A stretch of DNA of 64,000 nt from Flavobacteriales bacterium. Lineage in GTDB: Bacteria; Bacteroidota; Bacteroidia; Flavobacteriales_D; Sanyastnellaceae. Positions 44,034-52,674 of this stretch are shown one piece after another. The stretch's first letter is position 1, and each line of letters begins with the position of its first letter. The stretch is from positions 1,550,001-1,614,000 of the forward strand of contig JAGYJM010000002.1 in assembly GCA_018402085.1 (NCBI GenBank). The letters run 5' to 3'. The notes beneath the pieces were generated by a model. That model worked only from the letters and a program-made list of their open reading frames with translations, made no database searches and had not been told where the DNA came from. The position numbers and the translations under genes are program-made.

Positions 44034-45740
44034 TACTTCACAATCTGGTTTAAGAGGTCTTGCGATTCTTGTTCGAGCTGCAAGAGGTCTTGAGTAATGT
44101 CTTCAAGCGGGCGCAGCGGTTTGTACTTGTAGAAGTACTTCGTGAAGTTGATCTCATAGCCCACCTTGTTTTTCTCCCATTCAATCCACGAGTCTGGCAA
44201 GTGAGGTTCCACTTCACGGTGGTAGTAGGTCTCAATATCTTCACTCAGCGGCACGCGCTCGTAATCGCGCTTTGAGCTGTCGGCTTTCGGCTCGCCGCTA
44301 CGGTTGCGTACGACTTCACCATTCTCTTTCAGCGGCTGCTCAATCTGCACCTTGGTGTAGCCAAAGAACGCATTGGGGTAGATCTTTGAAATCTCAGATT
44401 CCTTGAACAGGGTGTAGGTATCAAAAATGAGCTGGCGCTGTTCATCGTCAATCCATTTACGCTTGCTGCCCAAGCTCTTTTTCATGCTGCGGTAAAGCTG
44501 CGTGGCATCAATCAACTGCACTTTTCCTTCTCGCTCTTTCGACTTCTTGTTCGTCACAATCCAGATGTAAGTGGTGATACCTGTATTGAAGAACAACTGA
44601 TCCGGCAGCGCCACAATGCACTCCAGTCGGTCGTTCTCAATGATCCAGCGTCTGATCTCAGATTCACCACTGCCGGCATCCCCCGTGAAAAGGGGTGAAC
44701 CATTGAACACCACACCTATGCGTGAACCCTCGTTCTTCATCTTTGACATCATGTGCTGCAAAAAGAGCAGCGAACCATCTGATGTTCGGGGTGTCCCCGC
44801 ACTGAAGCGGCCCATCGGGTTCTTTTCTTCTTCGTGGATGAAGGCCTTTTCAGACTTCCATGACACCCCAAACGGTGGGTTGGTGATCATATAGTCAAAC
44901 TTTCGGTCTTCAAAGCGGTCTTCAGACAACGATGATCCCAGCTGAATCCGCTCTGGGTCTTCTCCGGTGATCAAAAAGTCAGATTTGCAGATGGAGAACG
45001 TAAACGGGTTGAGCTCCTGACCATACAACTGAAACATCACGTCTTCAGAGATGTGCTCGCTCACCCACTCTTTGCCTATGGTGAGCATACCACCCGTACC
45101 GCAACACGGGTCAAAGATGGAGCGAATGATGCCCTCACCCTTGAGGTTCTCTTCATCGCCCGTGAAAACGAGACCTACCAGCAGATTGACCACATCGCGC
45201 GGTGTATAGTGCTCTCCGCTGGTTTCATTACTCATTTCAGAGAAGCGGCGCAGCAACTCTTCAAAGATTGACCCCATGGTATGGTTGTCAACCACATTCG
45301 GGTGCAAGTCAATCTCGGTAAACTTGTCGATCAGCGAATAGAGCTTATTGTTCTTCAACAGCTTCTCTACCGGCTTGTCGAAGCTGAAAGTTATCGAGAA
45401 TCTGCAGCACATTGTCTGAATACCCCCTGATGTAATTGGGGAAATTGATCTTGAGGTTGGTTGAATCTGACTTCAATCGGCTCAGATCATACTCCGAGTG
45501 GTTGTAGAAATTAAGACCGGTCTTCTTCTTAATGATCGGCGAAGGGTCTTCAATCTGCGTCTTGAGTTCGTGGTAGAGTTCAACCACTTCATCCTTCTGC
45601 GGTTCGAGCAAGCAGTCAAGACGTCTGAGCACCACAAACGGCAGAATGATTTCGCCATATTCATGGGCCTTGAAGAGCCCACGCAATTCATCGTCACACA
45701 CCCTCCAGATGAACGAAGAGATTTCCTGATAATTAGCCAT
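44033..45740 (-). pseudogene. hsdM: Type I restriction enzyme, HsdM subunit, one-base frameshift
   Basis: Two frames cover one methyltransferase. Bases 45740 to about 45390 encode the N-terminal helical domain (MANYQEISSFIWRVCDDELR ... VLQILDNFQ). The rest runs from FDKPVEKLLKNNKLY and has FDPCCGTGGM (SAM-binding motif I) and MITNPPFGVSW (NPPF catalytic motif for adenine methylation). One base too many near 45380-45390 (in TTTCAGCTTCGAC read on the minus strand) breaks the frame; the span is 3n+1. If real, methylation would be lost while HsdR stays intact, which is usually harmful, so a sequencing error or a programmed or phase-variable shift should be considered. It is the first hsd gene and starts 72 bp after the dual-OB gene. 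Confidence 0.85.
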
Positions 45741-45771
45741 AACAGTAGTAAACGTTTAAGTTACGGGTCGC

Positions 45772-45791
45772 CATCCGGCGCTTTTGCGCCG
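45772..45791 (-). repeat. AAAA-loop hairpin, GATG tag
   Basis: On the minus strand: stem CGGCGC/GCGCCG, loop AAAA, then GATG, between the dual-OB gene and hsdM. Confidence 0.6.
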
Positions 45792-45812
45792 AAGGTACAA
45801 CAGTAAGCTCAA

Positions 45813-46475
45813 TTAAAAAGGAAGGTCATCATCTTCATCAACCTTATTGTCTGATAAGTCTGCATACCAACCTGATAATTGTAAATAACAACGTTCTTCT
45901 GTTTCATCATCAGGCGACCACCATCTTGCAAGAGAAACCCGAAGCAAGGTTCCGGCAGGTATGATCCGCACCGGGTCTTGAAAACCAACGAAAGTTATAT
46001 TTCTTCTGCCGAAACCTGGATATGCATACCGTACCTTGCTCTTGAAGTCGTTTCGTTTCAAATCACGATCGGTCTGCCAAAATCCCACACTATGCTCCGG
46101 CAAACCCTTTTCTTCGCAGATGTAACCACTACCACTGGGTGTCCATTGAAGCTTTCTATCAAACAAAACATCTGTACCCCCCTGCCATATTTTCACCCTG
46201 ATTTTTTCTTTAAGATAATGGCTTATCTTTTGTTGATTATCCACAGTGAATTTCCGCTTTGACCAAAGCAATTTTACATCTTCAACATGTGGAGCACGAA
46301 GATGAGATTTATTCGCGACGCTCACAGTCAATACATCTCCCACGTTGATCGGCACCTCCGAATTATGTGGGTATCCGGATTCATTGAGCAATCGAAGAAA
46401 CTGTCCGCTTCCGGACACAGCACCGATGCACACGCCTGATGACATGTGCGTCTTAGAGACAATAATTACATCCAT
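45813..46475 (-). CDS. Dual OB-containing protein, DUF488-linked
   Basis: 220 residues. It begins MDVIIVSKTHMSSGVCIGAV and has two OB-like halves: a first with VPINVGDVLTVSVANKSHL, a second with RIIPAGTLLRVSLARWWSPD, ending ERCYLQLSGWYAD. This layout (conserved K-T-x-M near the start, RWW(S/x)P near the end) is that of the dual-OB proteins usually encoded next to DUF488. OB folds bind nucleic acid. Its start overlaps the stop of the preceding DUF488 gene by one base. Together with the two DUF488 genes it makes a compact cassette of unknown function. Confidence 0.75.
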   Translation of the reverse strand: MDVIIVSKTHMSSGVCIGAVSGSGQFLRLLNESGYPHNSEVPINVGDVLTVSVANKSHLRAPHVEDVKLLWSKRKFTVDNQQKISHYLKEKIRVKIWQGGTDVLFDRKLQWTPSGSGYICEEKGLPEHSVGFWQTDRDLKRNDFKSKVRYAYPGFGRRNITFVGFQDPVRIIPAGTLLRVSLARWWSPDDETEERCYLQLSGWYADLSDNKVDEDDDLPF

Positions 46476-46951
46476 TACAAATGAGAGATAGGGTAACCGA
46501 GTTTTTCAAGTTTATCTGAAACAATAGATCTATGGCAGGCCTCCGGTTTTTCTTCCACACAAAACAACACGATACGGTCTGCACCTGCTCGGTCGAGCGC
46601 TTCTACAAACTCATCAAAATCAAAGTCACTGAGCACCCGATCTTTATAAGCAATGGTGAATACCTTGCCTAACTGAGTCCGTGTGCGTTTCTGATCACCG
46701 GAAGCAAGATCGGCAGCTTTTTGGAGATCCCTGATTTCGGTGGTGGGAGCCAATTGCTGCACATGCGCGTAGTTAATGTCGAGTTCGGCTAATTTTGCCT
46801 GCAGTCGTTGACTGTTCACAAAGGCATACTTCGCACCTCTGACACCTCTCCTTTGTCGAATATCAACAAAAGTGTCTATTTGATTCTCGTTCAACTTACC
46901 GAAGAAATCTTCTTCAGTTGAGTTGTATACTCCAATGGTGTAGAATTTCAT
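46475..46951 (-). CDS. DUF488 protein, second copy
   Basis: 158 residues. Starts MKFYTIGVYNSTEEDFFGKL and has VDIRQRRG near residue 30 and CVEEKPEACHRSIV near residue 135, the conserved C-x-E-x-x-P-x-x-CHR of DUF488. The family is suspected to act in DNA or RNA metabolism, but no reaction is established. It follows the first DUF488 with no gap (46952/46951). It is shorter than the other copy and differs from it in sequence, so the two are old paralogues with perhaps different roles. Confidence 0.85.
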   Translation of the reverse strand: MKFYTIGVYNSTEEDFFGKLNENQIDTFVDIRQRRGVRGAKYAFVNSQRLQAKLAELDINYAHVQQLAPTTEIRDLQKAADLASGDQKRTRTQLGKVFTIAYKDRVLSDFDFDEFVEALDRAGADRIVLFCVEEKPEACHRSIVSDKLEKLGYPISHL

Positions 46952-47506
46952 TTAGTAAGATTTTCGAGAGGTAAAATCTACTTCATTTCCAAAAAGATCC
47001 TGAGGGTTTCGTCCTTTGTTTAGCTCGAGCAAGACGGTCTCTTGCGACTTCGTGCGATCTTTCCCTACAATGTGATTAATCGAGACATCGTTCTTGAGCA
47101 ATTCGCGTCCGATCAGTTTACTCCGATGACATTCCTCGGGCTTCGACTCACTGCACATCACAGCGAGTGACACCTTATTCTCATTGGCTTTGAGCAAACG
47201 ATCAAGTCCTTCTTTGAAGAAGGCCTTCTCCTTTACCCAATCGTAAACAACCTTACCGTCACGATCGTAGCAACTCCTGTCTTCAGGCAACCCACCAAGG
47301 TTATCGCCACCGAAAACATAAGTGATCCCAGACTTTTTCAGTGCATCAACTAAGGCCTCCTTATTGAAGTGGGGATTCCATTTGGAGTATGGCTTTGAGC
47401 GAACATCCATCAGATACTCAATTCCGAATGCTTTCAGTTCTGCAATGAAGTCTTCGATCGACTTATTGCCGTGACCAATGGAGTAAATAGAGGATTTCTG
47501 ATCCAT
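46952..47506 (-). CDS. DUF488 protein, first copy
   Basis: 184 residues from the ATG at 47506, where MDQKSSIYSIGHGNKSIEDF gives the standard DUF488 beginning (YSIGHGNxSxExF); the frame is open to 47551, but the extra 15 residues are not family-like. VRSKPYSKWNPHFN and CSESKPEECHRSKLIG carry the conserved Arg, Pro and CHR residues. It lies 45 bp after the DUF4407 gene and runs directly into the second DUF488 gene. No biochemical role is known for the family. Confidence 0.87.
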   Translation of the reverse strand: MDQKSSIYSIGHGNKSIEDFIAELKAFGIEYLMDVRSKPYSKWNPHFNKEALVDALKKSGITYVFGGDNLGGLPEDRSCYDRDGKVVYDWVKEKAFFKEGLDRLLKANENKVSLAVMCSESKPEECHRSKLIGRELLKNDVSINHIVGKDRTKSQETVLLELNKGRNPQDLFGNEVDFTSRKSY

Positions 47507-47551
47507 AACCCTAAGGTAACTTTTTCTTCGATTCACTTCAATGATGCACAA

Positions 47552-48520
47552 TCACACCCGCTTCAGCATCTGCATCGCCTCGTGGTCTTCGTCGGTGTAG
47601 CTTTGGTTGCGGCGCAGCAGGCGATCGGTTTGCATGCGATGGAGTTCAACCTGTGTCATACGCATGCGCTCCTCCTGCTCTTTCCAACGATCGTAGTCTG
47701 TCTCGTCGTATTTCGTTTTCACATAAAGTGGCGCATACTCCAATAGCATAACGAAGATAAAGATGGCAAACCAAATACCCGCTATGTACCTGTCAGAGCC
47801 TATTGCGGCAAACATCCCTCGAACGTGCAACAGAAAGCCACCATCTCCCATCGTGCCATTCTCAAGATCGGTCGCAATCTTGTCAGTTAACGCCTTCTCA
47901 GCAGTTAAGACTTGTTGGTCGAGCTCAGCAAGTTCTGCTTTGGCCTTCTCCCATTTCGCCTCGCGCATCTTCGCTACTTTGCCATAGCCCGCATTGCCTG
48001 TGCCCTGCTCTCCATTCACTTCTTTGGTGAAGCTGGCGTAGAGTTCAGCAACTTCGGCTTGTTTATCACCGCGTTGCACTTTGAGATCATCAATAACAGA
48101 CTGCTCTTCTCCGTAACGTTCAGCGGTATTCTCCTTCACCTCTGCAAGTTGGATCTTCTCGATCTGCTGGTGTACATCTTCTTTGAAGAGCACAGCATCA
48201 ATAGATAGAGAGCCGATTCCGCATGACAAGATGACGATACCAAGCCGAAAGACCTTCAACCAGAAACTTGCACTGTGTGCGTTCAGAAACGCCCGGTCAA
48301 TCAAAAAGATCACGCTTGCTGCGATGCTGGCAGCAATGATGCCGGACAGTGTACTCGCTTCAAAGATCACCGTAGATGCCGTGAAGGCTGTAAGCGCCCA
48401 AAGCCCCATCGGAAGCAATAGCAAGCTAAAGATGGTAAGCACTTTTTGTCGCGCCTTCACACTCGACTGTTTGAGAATGTTGTAGTCCTCTCCTAAAATG
48501 GTTGCTGCTAACTTCAACAT
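47552..48520 (-). CDS. DUF4407 membrane protein
   Basis: 322 residues. Four membrane helices: three near the start (KVLTIFSLLLLPMGLWALTA; IAASIAASVIFLID; FRLGIVILSCGIGSLSI) and one after residue 240 (YIAGIWFAIFIFVMLLEYAP). Between them lies a long coiled coil (EVKENTAERYGEEQSV ... AELDQQVLTAEKALTDK, about 130-215). That is the DUF4407 architecture, a family of unknown function often found in mobile islands. The gene before it (48532) ends 11 bp upstream, so both are in one operon. A membrane sensor or anchor for the downstream cassette is possible. Confidence 0.82.
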   Translation of the reverse strand: MLKLAATILGEDYNILKQSSVKARQKVLTIFSLLLLPMGLWALTAFTASTVIFEASTLSGIIAASIAASVIFLIDRAFLNAHSASFWLKVFRLGIVILSCGIGSLSIDAVLFKEDVHQQIEKIQLAEVKENTAERYGEEQSVIDDLKVQRGDKQAEVAELYASFTKEVNGEQGTGNAGYGKVAKMREAKWEKAKAELAELDQQVLTAEKALTDKIATDLENGTMGDGGFLLHVRGMFAAIGSDRYIAGIWFAIFIFVMLLEYAPLYVKTKYDETDYDRWKEQEERMRMTQVELHRMQTDRLLRRNQSYTDEDHEAMQMLKRV

Positions 48521-48531
48521 GGCAATTCAGA

Positions 48532-49116
48532 TTAGTAGTTAAACACTTTGCTGAGTGACTGCGTCTGGCGGCGGTCGAGGAAGCCGCGAGTGAAACCGTC
48601 TTCATAGGCCTTGAGCGCGCGCACAATCGGACCACGTCCTTCTGTGGTCGCCTCAAGGCGATCGAGCAAATCGTTGCGCTTCAGTTCAAGCTCGGCACGT
48701 TCACGATGGATCTCGAATTGCACACTGCGAGTAAGATTGTCCGAACCTTCCCAACGCTTGAACTCAGTCATGCGCATATCAATCTCACGCAGCGCATCTT
48801 TCAGATAGGCCTCAGCTTCATTGATCAATGTTGCTTTGTAATTGGCCATAAGGTCAGGATCCTGGTAGTCATACCCGTCAGTGTAACCCTTTGAGTGGTG
48901 ATCGCGCACCAACAATGCGTCAAAATCGTTCTTGGGCTTTCTGGGCTGAACCGGTTCGCTTTGAGCATTGAGCGGGACTTCGAGTGTCGTAAAGATTTCT
49001 TCAGGAACATCTACTTCGTGGTTATCTACGTTCACGTCTTGGGCGTCTACATCTGCTGTGGTTTCAGATGTGTTTTCAGTGTTCTTGCCAAACAGGCGGT
49101 TGATGAATTTTTTCAT
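48532..49116 (-). CDS. Hypothetical protein, DUF4407-linked
   Basis: 194 residues, no family recognised. The N-terminus (MKKFINRLFGKNTENTSE) is an amphipathic basic helix that could touch the membrane. An acidic, disordered linker to about residue 65 follows, then a helical domain (NDFDALLVRDHHSKGYTDGY; EAEAYLKDALREIDMRMTEF; HRERAELELKRNDLLDRLE), ending SKVFNY. There are no catalytic motifs. It is followed after 11 bp by the DUF4407 gene and probably works with it. Confidence 0.65.
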   Translation of the reverse strand: MKKFINRLFGKNTENTSETTADVDAQDVNVDNHEVDVPEEIFTTLEVPLNAQSEPVQPRKPKNDFDALLVRDHHSKGYTDGYDYQDPDLMANYKATLINEAEAYLKDALREIDMRMTEFKRWEGSDNLTRSVQFEIHRERAELELKRNDLLDRLEATTEGRGPIVRALKAYEDGFTRGFLDRRQTQSLSKVFNY

Positions 49117-49164
49117 GGCTGAAATGAATTGATGATTTAACAGATTTGGTTTATGATTCTGTGA

Positions 49165-49431
49165 TTAAAGCGTTCGGTGTGGAATGATGTATTTCTTATG
49201 TCCGGCCTCGTGACAGCGATGGCAAAGTGTGATTAGATAGACTCCTTCATACTCCCATGGATTTCGGATGCGACCATTCTTGAAGAAGTGGTATTGCTTG
49301 TGGTGAACCTGGAGGTTCTCGGTTGAACCGCAGTTCTTGCAAACGTGATTATCACGATCAAGAATTTCGAGTCGCTTCGCCTTCCATTCCGGGCGCTGAA
49401 GGAGTTGATGGTAATCGGTCAGGTTATACAT
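49165..49431 (-). CDS. HNH endonuclease
   Basis: 88 residues from the ATG at 49431. The frame to 49473 begins with TTG inside operator B, so it is rejected; with 49431 the operator is 40 bp upstream. The HNH motif is clear: DRDNHVCKNCGSTENLQVHH (first Cys pair and the DH-like HH), and YLITLCHRCHEAGHKK (second Cys pair and the last His). Such small proteins are nickases or nucleases. It is the first gene of the unit that leads to DUF4407, DUF488, dual-OB and the hsd genes. Confidence 0.82.
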   Translation of the reverse strand: MYNLTDYHQLLQRPEWKAKRLEILDRDNHVCKNCGSTENLQVHHKQYHFFKNGRIRNPWEYEGVYLITLCHRCHEAGHKKYIIPHRTL

Positions 49432-49457
49432 GCGTTTTCTTTTTCGTTTGCTTGAGA

Positions 49458-49497
49458 CAAAGGTTGGTATCAAGTGTGCAAATGGGTTGCAGACTAG
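49458..49497 (-). promoter_or_regulatory. Island operator B with -7 box (HNH promoter)
   Basis: Palindrome CAAGTGTGCAA-N5-TTGCAGACTAG (49471-49497) with AACCTTTG on the minus strand (49458-49465) 13 bp away. It overlaps the stop of the DUF4258 gene and stands 40 bp from the HNH ATG. Outside the palindrome CTTGAG-N-CAAAG is also shared with site A. Confidence 0.75.
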
Positions 49498-49820
49498 GCA
49501 GCGTTTCGGCGGTTCCCTTTCTTGTATCGGGCTATACGCTTTGGTTTCCGCTTGATGTGCTTAAGTGCATCTTCATTCTTGTAGACGGTCATGACAGCAT
49601 TGTCAGAAGTCAAAATCACTACCGTGTTTTTCACACGTTCTTGGTATTGCGCCGGCATATCTTCTGGGATGCATTTTTCGGCCATAACGTAATAGCGAAG
49701 ACCCTGCCTTCTAATCATTTCACCGAATTCGATGGTGTCTTGAATCATTTGCTTATTAATAGCGCGGTGGGCGCTGCGCTCACGGGCGTGGTGTGTGAGT
49801 GAGATCATAGGGTTATTCAT
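49494..49820 (-). CDS. DUF4258-like small protein
   Basis: 108 residues. HHARERSAHRAINKQMIQDT starts the fold, followed by EFGEMIRRQGLRYYVMAEK and VVILTSDNAVMTVYKNED near the end. This ER...R...I..TI...G pattern, then a strand with V(I/V)T(V)Y, is DUF4258 (a small RelE/BECR-like domain seen in toxins and mobile islands). The basic tail KRKPKRIARYKKGNRRNAA suggests nucleic-acid binding. The start is 39 bp from operator D; its end overlaps operator B. It could be a toxin-like or regulatory protein. Confidence 0.7.
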   Translation of the reverse strand: MNNPMISLTHHARERSAHRAINKQMIQDTIEFGEMIRRQGLRYYVMAEKCIPEDMPAQYQERVKNTVVILTSDNAVMTVYKNEDALKHIKRKPKRIARYKKGNRRNAA

Positions 49821-49845
49821 GACGGTTTAAGTGTTTTCGTTTGCA

Positions 49846-49885
49846 CAAACCTCACTCTGAACTCTGCAATTAGACTGCATACTTG
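49846..49885 (-). promoter_or_regulatory. Island operator D with -7 box (DUF4258 promoter; WYL upstream region)
   Basis: Palindrome GAACTCTGCAA-N5-CTGCATACTTG (49859-49885), two mismatches to the second arm of site A, with GAGGTTTG on the minus strand (49846-49853) 13 bp away. It is 39 bp from the DUF4258 ATG and 57 bp from the WYL ATG. Confidence 0.65.
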
Positions 49886-49941
49886 AGTATCCTTTCTTAT
49901 CTTTAGGGCGAAGCTCTTTCAAACACTTGCTATCTTGATCA

Positions 49942-50982
49942 ATGACTAACGAACATTACTTTCGCCTCCGTTGTGTAGAACAACTGCTACGACGATCTCC
50001 TGAAGTGGCGTACCCCAAGAATGAAATCTTGAGATTGGTTAACGAACAGTTGAACCATGAGGGCTACGGTCAGATTTCAGAGCGCACGCTAGCGAATGAC
50101 TTTAAAGAACTCACAGAACTCGGTGCTGAAATCGGCAAGACCCGAATAGAAGCACCTACCGGCTCCGGGAAGAAATACCACACAGTTCGCCACTACACCT
50201 CTATCAATACCTCAGTGCTCGATGAGTCCTTGAATGAACATCAGCTCAATGTTTTGAAAGATGTCTACGATGAATTGGAAAAAGTAAGTGGTAATCCCTT
50301 CATTGATGAGTTTAGAGTTCTGATTGCACAGCGTTTAGATGAATACGATGACGATGGTGTAGGAAGTGAAATGCTTGTGCACTTTGACAGTCGTGAAGGG
50401 TATGCAGGTAAGCGCTACATCAAAGATTTTTTTGAAGCTGTTAAGAAGAAGGTCGCTGTCAAGTTTCAGTATGCCAAATCCTTCGAAGAGCCGCGGGAGG
50501 TAGTTCTATCTCCATATTTACTTAAGCAATACAACCACAGGTGGTACTGCATTGGCCGCTCTGTCGCAGAACCGCAAGTATTATCCAATATCGCCCTCGA
50601 CCGAGTGTCAGGAGATTTGACAGAGTGTAGAGGTTTCGTACCATCTAATATGACACCTCAAGATTGGAACGACCGCTTCCAGGAAATCGTCGGCGTCACT
50701 TACAATGAGGAATCACCGCTCGTTAACGTTCATCTTCGGTTTCACGGCAAAAGCCGTGGATATGTTTTTTCGAAACCCATGTCGATTTGCCAGCGAGCCT
50801 TGAGCCCTGACGATCTTGACAATGACCCCATGGATGTTTACCTTGAAGACATCAGGGTGAATTTTGAACTGAAACAGCAAATAATGTTCTATGCTGACCA
50901 GGTGGAAGTTGTCGAGCCCGTTGAATTACGAAAAGAACTTGAGGCGATGTTCCTCAGAGGTGCAGAACTAAATAAAACCTAG
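49942..50982 (+). CDS. WYL-domain transcriptional regulator, paralogue 2
   Basis: 346 residues, same three-part layout as the 36423 paralogue: winged helix (about 1-75; LRRSPEVAYPKNEILRLVNE), WYL domain (about 140-235; LSPYLLKQYNHRWYCIGRSV, with the real W-Y-C), and a WCX-type end (VHLRFHGKSRGYVFSKPM). Both proteins share long blocks (for example GNPxxDExRVxxxQ, VHFDxxExYxGxxxI) yet differ clearly, so they may have split specificities. TATCTTGA at 49931-49938 is a likely -7 box, putting the start codon almost at the transcript start. The next gene begins 1 bp after the stop. It is divergent from DUF4258 with operator D between. Confidence 0.9.
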   Translation: MTNEHYFRLRCVEQLLRRSPEVAYPKNEILRLVNEQLNHEGYGQISERTLANDFKELTELGAEIGKTRIEAPTGSGKKYHTVRHYTSINTSVLDESLNEHQLNVLKDVYDELEKVSGNPFIDEFRVLIAQRLDEYDDDGVGSEMLVHFDSREGYAGKRYIKDFFEAVKKKVAVKFQYAKSFEEPREVVLSPYLLKQYNHRWYCIGRSVAEPQVLSNIALDRVSGDLTECRGFVPSNMTPQDWNDRFQEIVGVTYNEESPLVNVHLRFHGKSRGYVFSKPMSICQRALSPDDLDNDPMDVYLEDIRVNFELKQQIMFYADQVEVVEPVELRKELEAMFLRGAELNKT

Positions 50983-50983
50983 C

Positions 50984-51946
50984 ATGGACTATCTCAAAGC
51001 GTTTCGCCACGCAGAAAGCAAGTTGCAAACCTCAGACTATGTCGGATGTATCCGCGACTGTGGAACCATTGCAGAGCTTGGGCTAAAAGAACTGTACGTA
51101 CGACAGAGAGATTGGGAAGAGAGCGAAGGGCGACCGTTCAACGTCCTTGAAGTTTTCCGGACAAACTATCCTGAGTTTGCAGAATTCGACCCAGAAAACA
51201 GCAGTCTATTTCCACTACTCAAGTTTTTCAGCTTTACTCACCTTTGGGAACGTATTCAAATTCGGGTAGAGAGTAATCTTCATTTCACTCGTCGAATACC
51301 CTGGCATGACTTGCGTTATGTGAGAAATATAGCTACCCACAGTTTCAAATCTTTCACCCGCGAACAAGCAGTAGAGTTCTTGCACCACATCAAGCTCTTT
51401 CTTCATGAGACAGAACTGGCAGCTACAAACCCGTCAGTTTTATTCGAGAACAAAACAGAGTGTCACGGCTGTAAAATGAGCCTTCGATCAGACTGGAATT
51501 ATTGCCCGAGCTGCGGGATGGAACAACGTGTTAAATGCTTCAACTGCGGTCGCGCAATGGAAGTCACATGGAAAACTTGTCCGCATTGTGAGGCGTCCCG
51601 AACAGCAGATCTATTCATTGAAGAGACGAACCGACTTTACAAAGCTTACTGCGAGGCGGTATGGACCGACGACGTCGTAAACGCTGAAGAACGAGAATTA
51701 CTTCGCCGCAAACGACTTGAACTCGGTATTTCAGAAGAGACCGCAGAGCAAATCGAAGCCGAGGTTATCGACAAAGAAGTCTTTCAGTTCATGGATCTTA
51801 TCAATGCGGTCTTGATTGACGGTGTAATAGACGACATTGAAATGGAGTTTCTCATGAACAAGGCCGAAAAGCTGAAGATTGATACCAAACGTGCCAAGCG
51901 CCTCATCAACTCGATGTATTCAGAGCGAAGGACCCCGGTGGTTTGA
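50984..51946 (+). CDS. HEPN-like, zinc-ribbon and TerB-like protein
   Basis: 320 residues. An N-terminal helical domain (about 1-150) ends in LRYVRNIATHSF: R114-x4-H119 is the Rx4-6H motif of HEPN nucleases and the context resembles the Swt1/DUF4145 HEPN group. Two zinc ribbons follow (CHGC ... CPSC near 160-180; CFNC ... CPHC near 187-207). The C-terminal 110 residues are helical with acidic repeats (DDVVNAEERELLRRKRLEL and DGVIDDIEMEFLMNKAEKL), like TerB domains. It begins 1 bp after the WYL stop. It is the counterpart of the DUF4145-like gene after the other WYL gene, and a probable effector. Confidence 0.75.
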   Translation: MDYLKAFRHAESKLQTSDYVGCIRDCGTIAELGLKELYVRQRDWEESEGRPFNVLEVFRTNYPEFAEFDPENSSLFPLLKFFSFTHLWERIQIRVESNLHFTRRIPWHDLRYVRNIATHSFKSFTREQAVEFLHHIKLFLHETELAATNPSVLFENKTECHGCKMSLRSDWNYCPSCGMEQRVKCFNCGRAMEVTWKTCPHCEASRTADLFIEETNRLYKAYCEAVWTDDVVNAEERELLRRKRLELGISEETAEQIEAEVIDKEVFQFMDLINAVLIDGVIDDIEMEFLMNKAEKLKIDTKRAKRLINSMYSERRTPVV

Positions 51947-51954
51947 GTATTGAG

Positions 51955-52674
51955 CTATAGTGCTTCACGAGCACTGCTCGGCTTGGTGGAGAAGTTTCCA
52001 TTCTCTTGTAGAATCAGCTCGTAGCTCAATATTTGGCCACGTAATTCTTGCGGATAGTCTTTATCGAAGTTCTCTCCTTCAATGAATCCTCCTTTTAGGC
52101 TCGAACAGGTCGATGATGGCATTTCCTTATTTGGATTCCACCCACGGCCATAATAGAAGAAAGGTTGATATGTCCCATCTGGTAAGTTAAAGGTGTACAT
52201 ATCACCTTTTCGGATGTAGCCATGTCTGAATACCTTACTATTCCGTTTGATTGTGACGATGACATCAGAGCTGTAACTCGCTTTCACTTGAATTTTACTA
52301 CAGCTATAGCCTGAACAACTGTTTGAGCTGCCAAAACAAGCTTTCCAAGGTTTAGTGCCCGTAGTGAGGTAGTTATTAATATAACGCGCTCTTTCGGCTG
52401 CTTCTTTCTCTCTCTTTATCCTTTCTCGTTCTCTTTCTGCGGCAAGTTGCTCCTGTCTGATGCGCTCTTCTTCAATTCTTCTGAGACGTTCCTGCTCCAC
52501 ACGAACTGCCTCAACAGAGTCTTCATACGCTATTTTACGGAGCCGTTCGAGTCGTTCTTGTTCAATTCGGGCTTCTCTTTCAATTCGTCGCGCTCTTTCC
52601 GCCTCCGTCTCGCAACTTGATAGAGTGGGCAACAACAAAATAACAATGGCTGAGAGAGAGAATATATTCTTCAT
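51955..52674 (-). CDS. Lipoprotein with coiled-coil region
   Basis: 239 residues from the ATG at 52674; the three-residue extension to 52683 is not needed. Signal peptide MKNIFSLSAIVILLLPTLSS is followed by the lipobox Cys. Residues about 24-95 are a continuous highly charged coiled coil (REARIEQERLERLRK, RIRQEQLAAERERERIKREK). The rest is a globular domain with two Cys pairs (CFGSSNSCSGYSC) and a strand-rich end (VIVTIKRNSKVFRHGYIRKG). It is probably an outer-membrane or periplasmic lipoprotein of unknown function. It converges on the TerB-like gene (8 bp between stops). Confidence 0.75.
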   Translation of the reverse strand: MKNIFSLSAIVILLLPTLSSCETEAERARRIEREARIEQERLERLRKIAYEDSVEAVRVEQERLRRIEEERIRQEQLAAERERERIKREKEAAERARYINNYLTTGTKPWKACFGSSNSCSGYSCSKIQVKASYSSDVIVTIKRNSKVFRHGYIRKGDMYTFNLPDGTYQPFFYYGRGWNPNKEMPSSTCSSLKGGFIEGENFDKDYPQELRGQILSYELILQENGNFSTKPSSAREAL

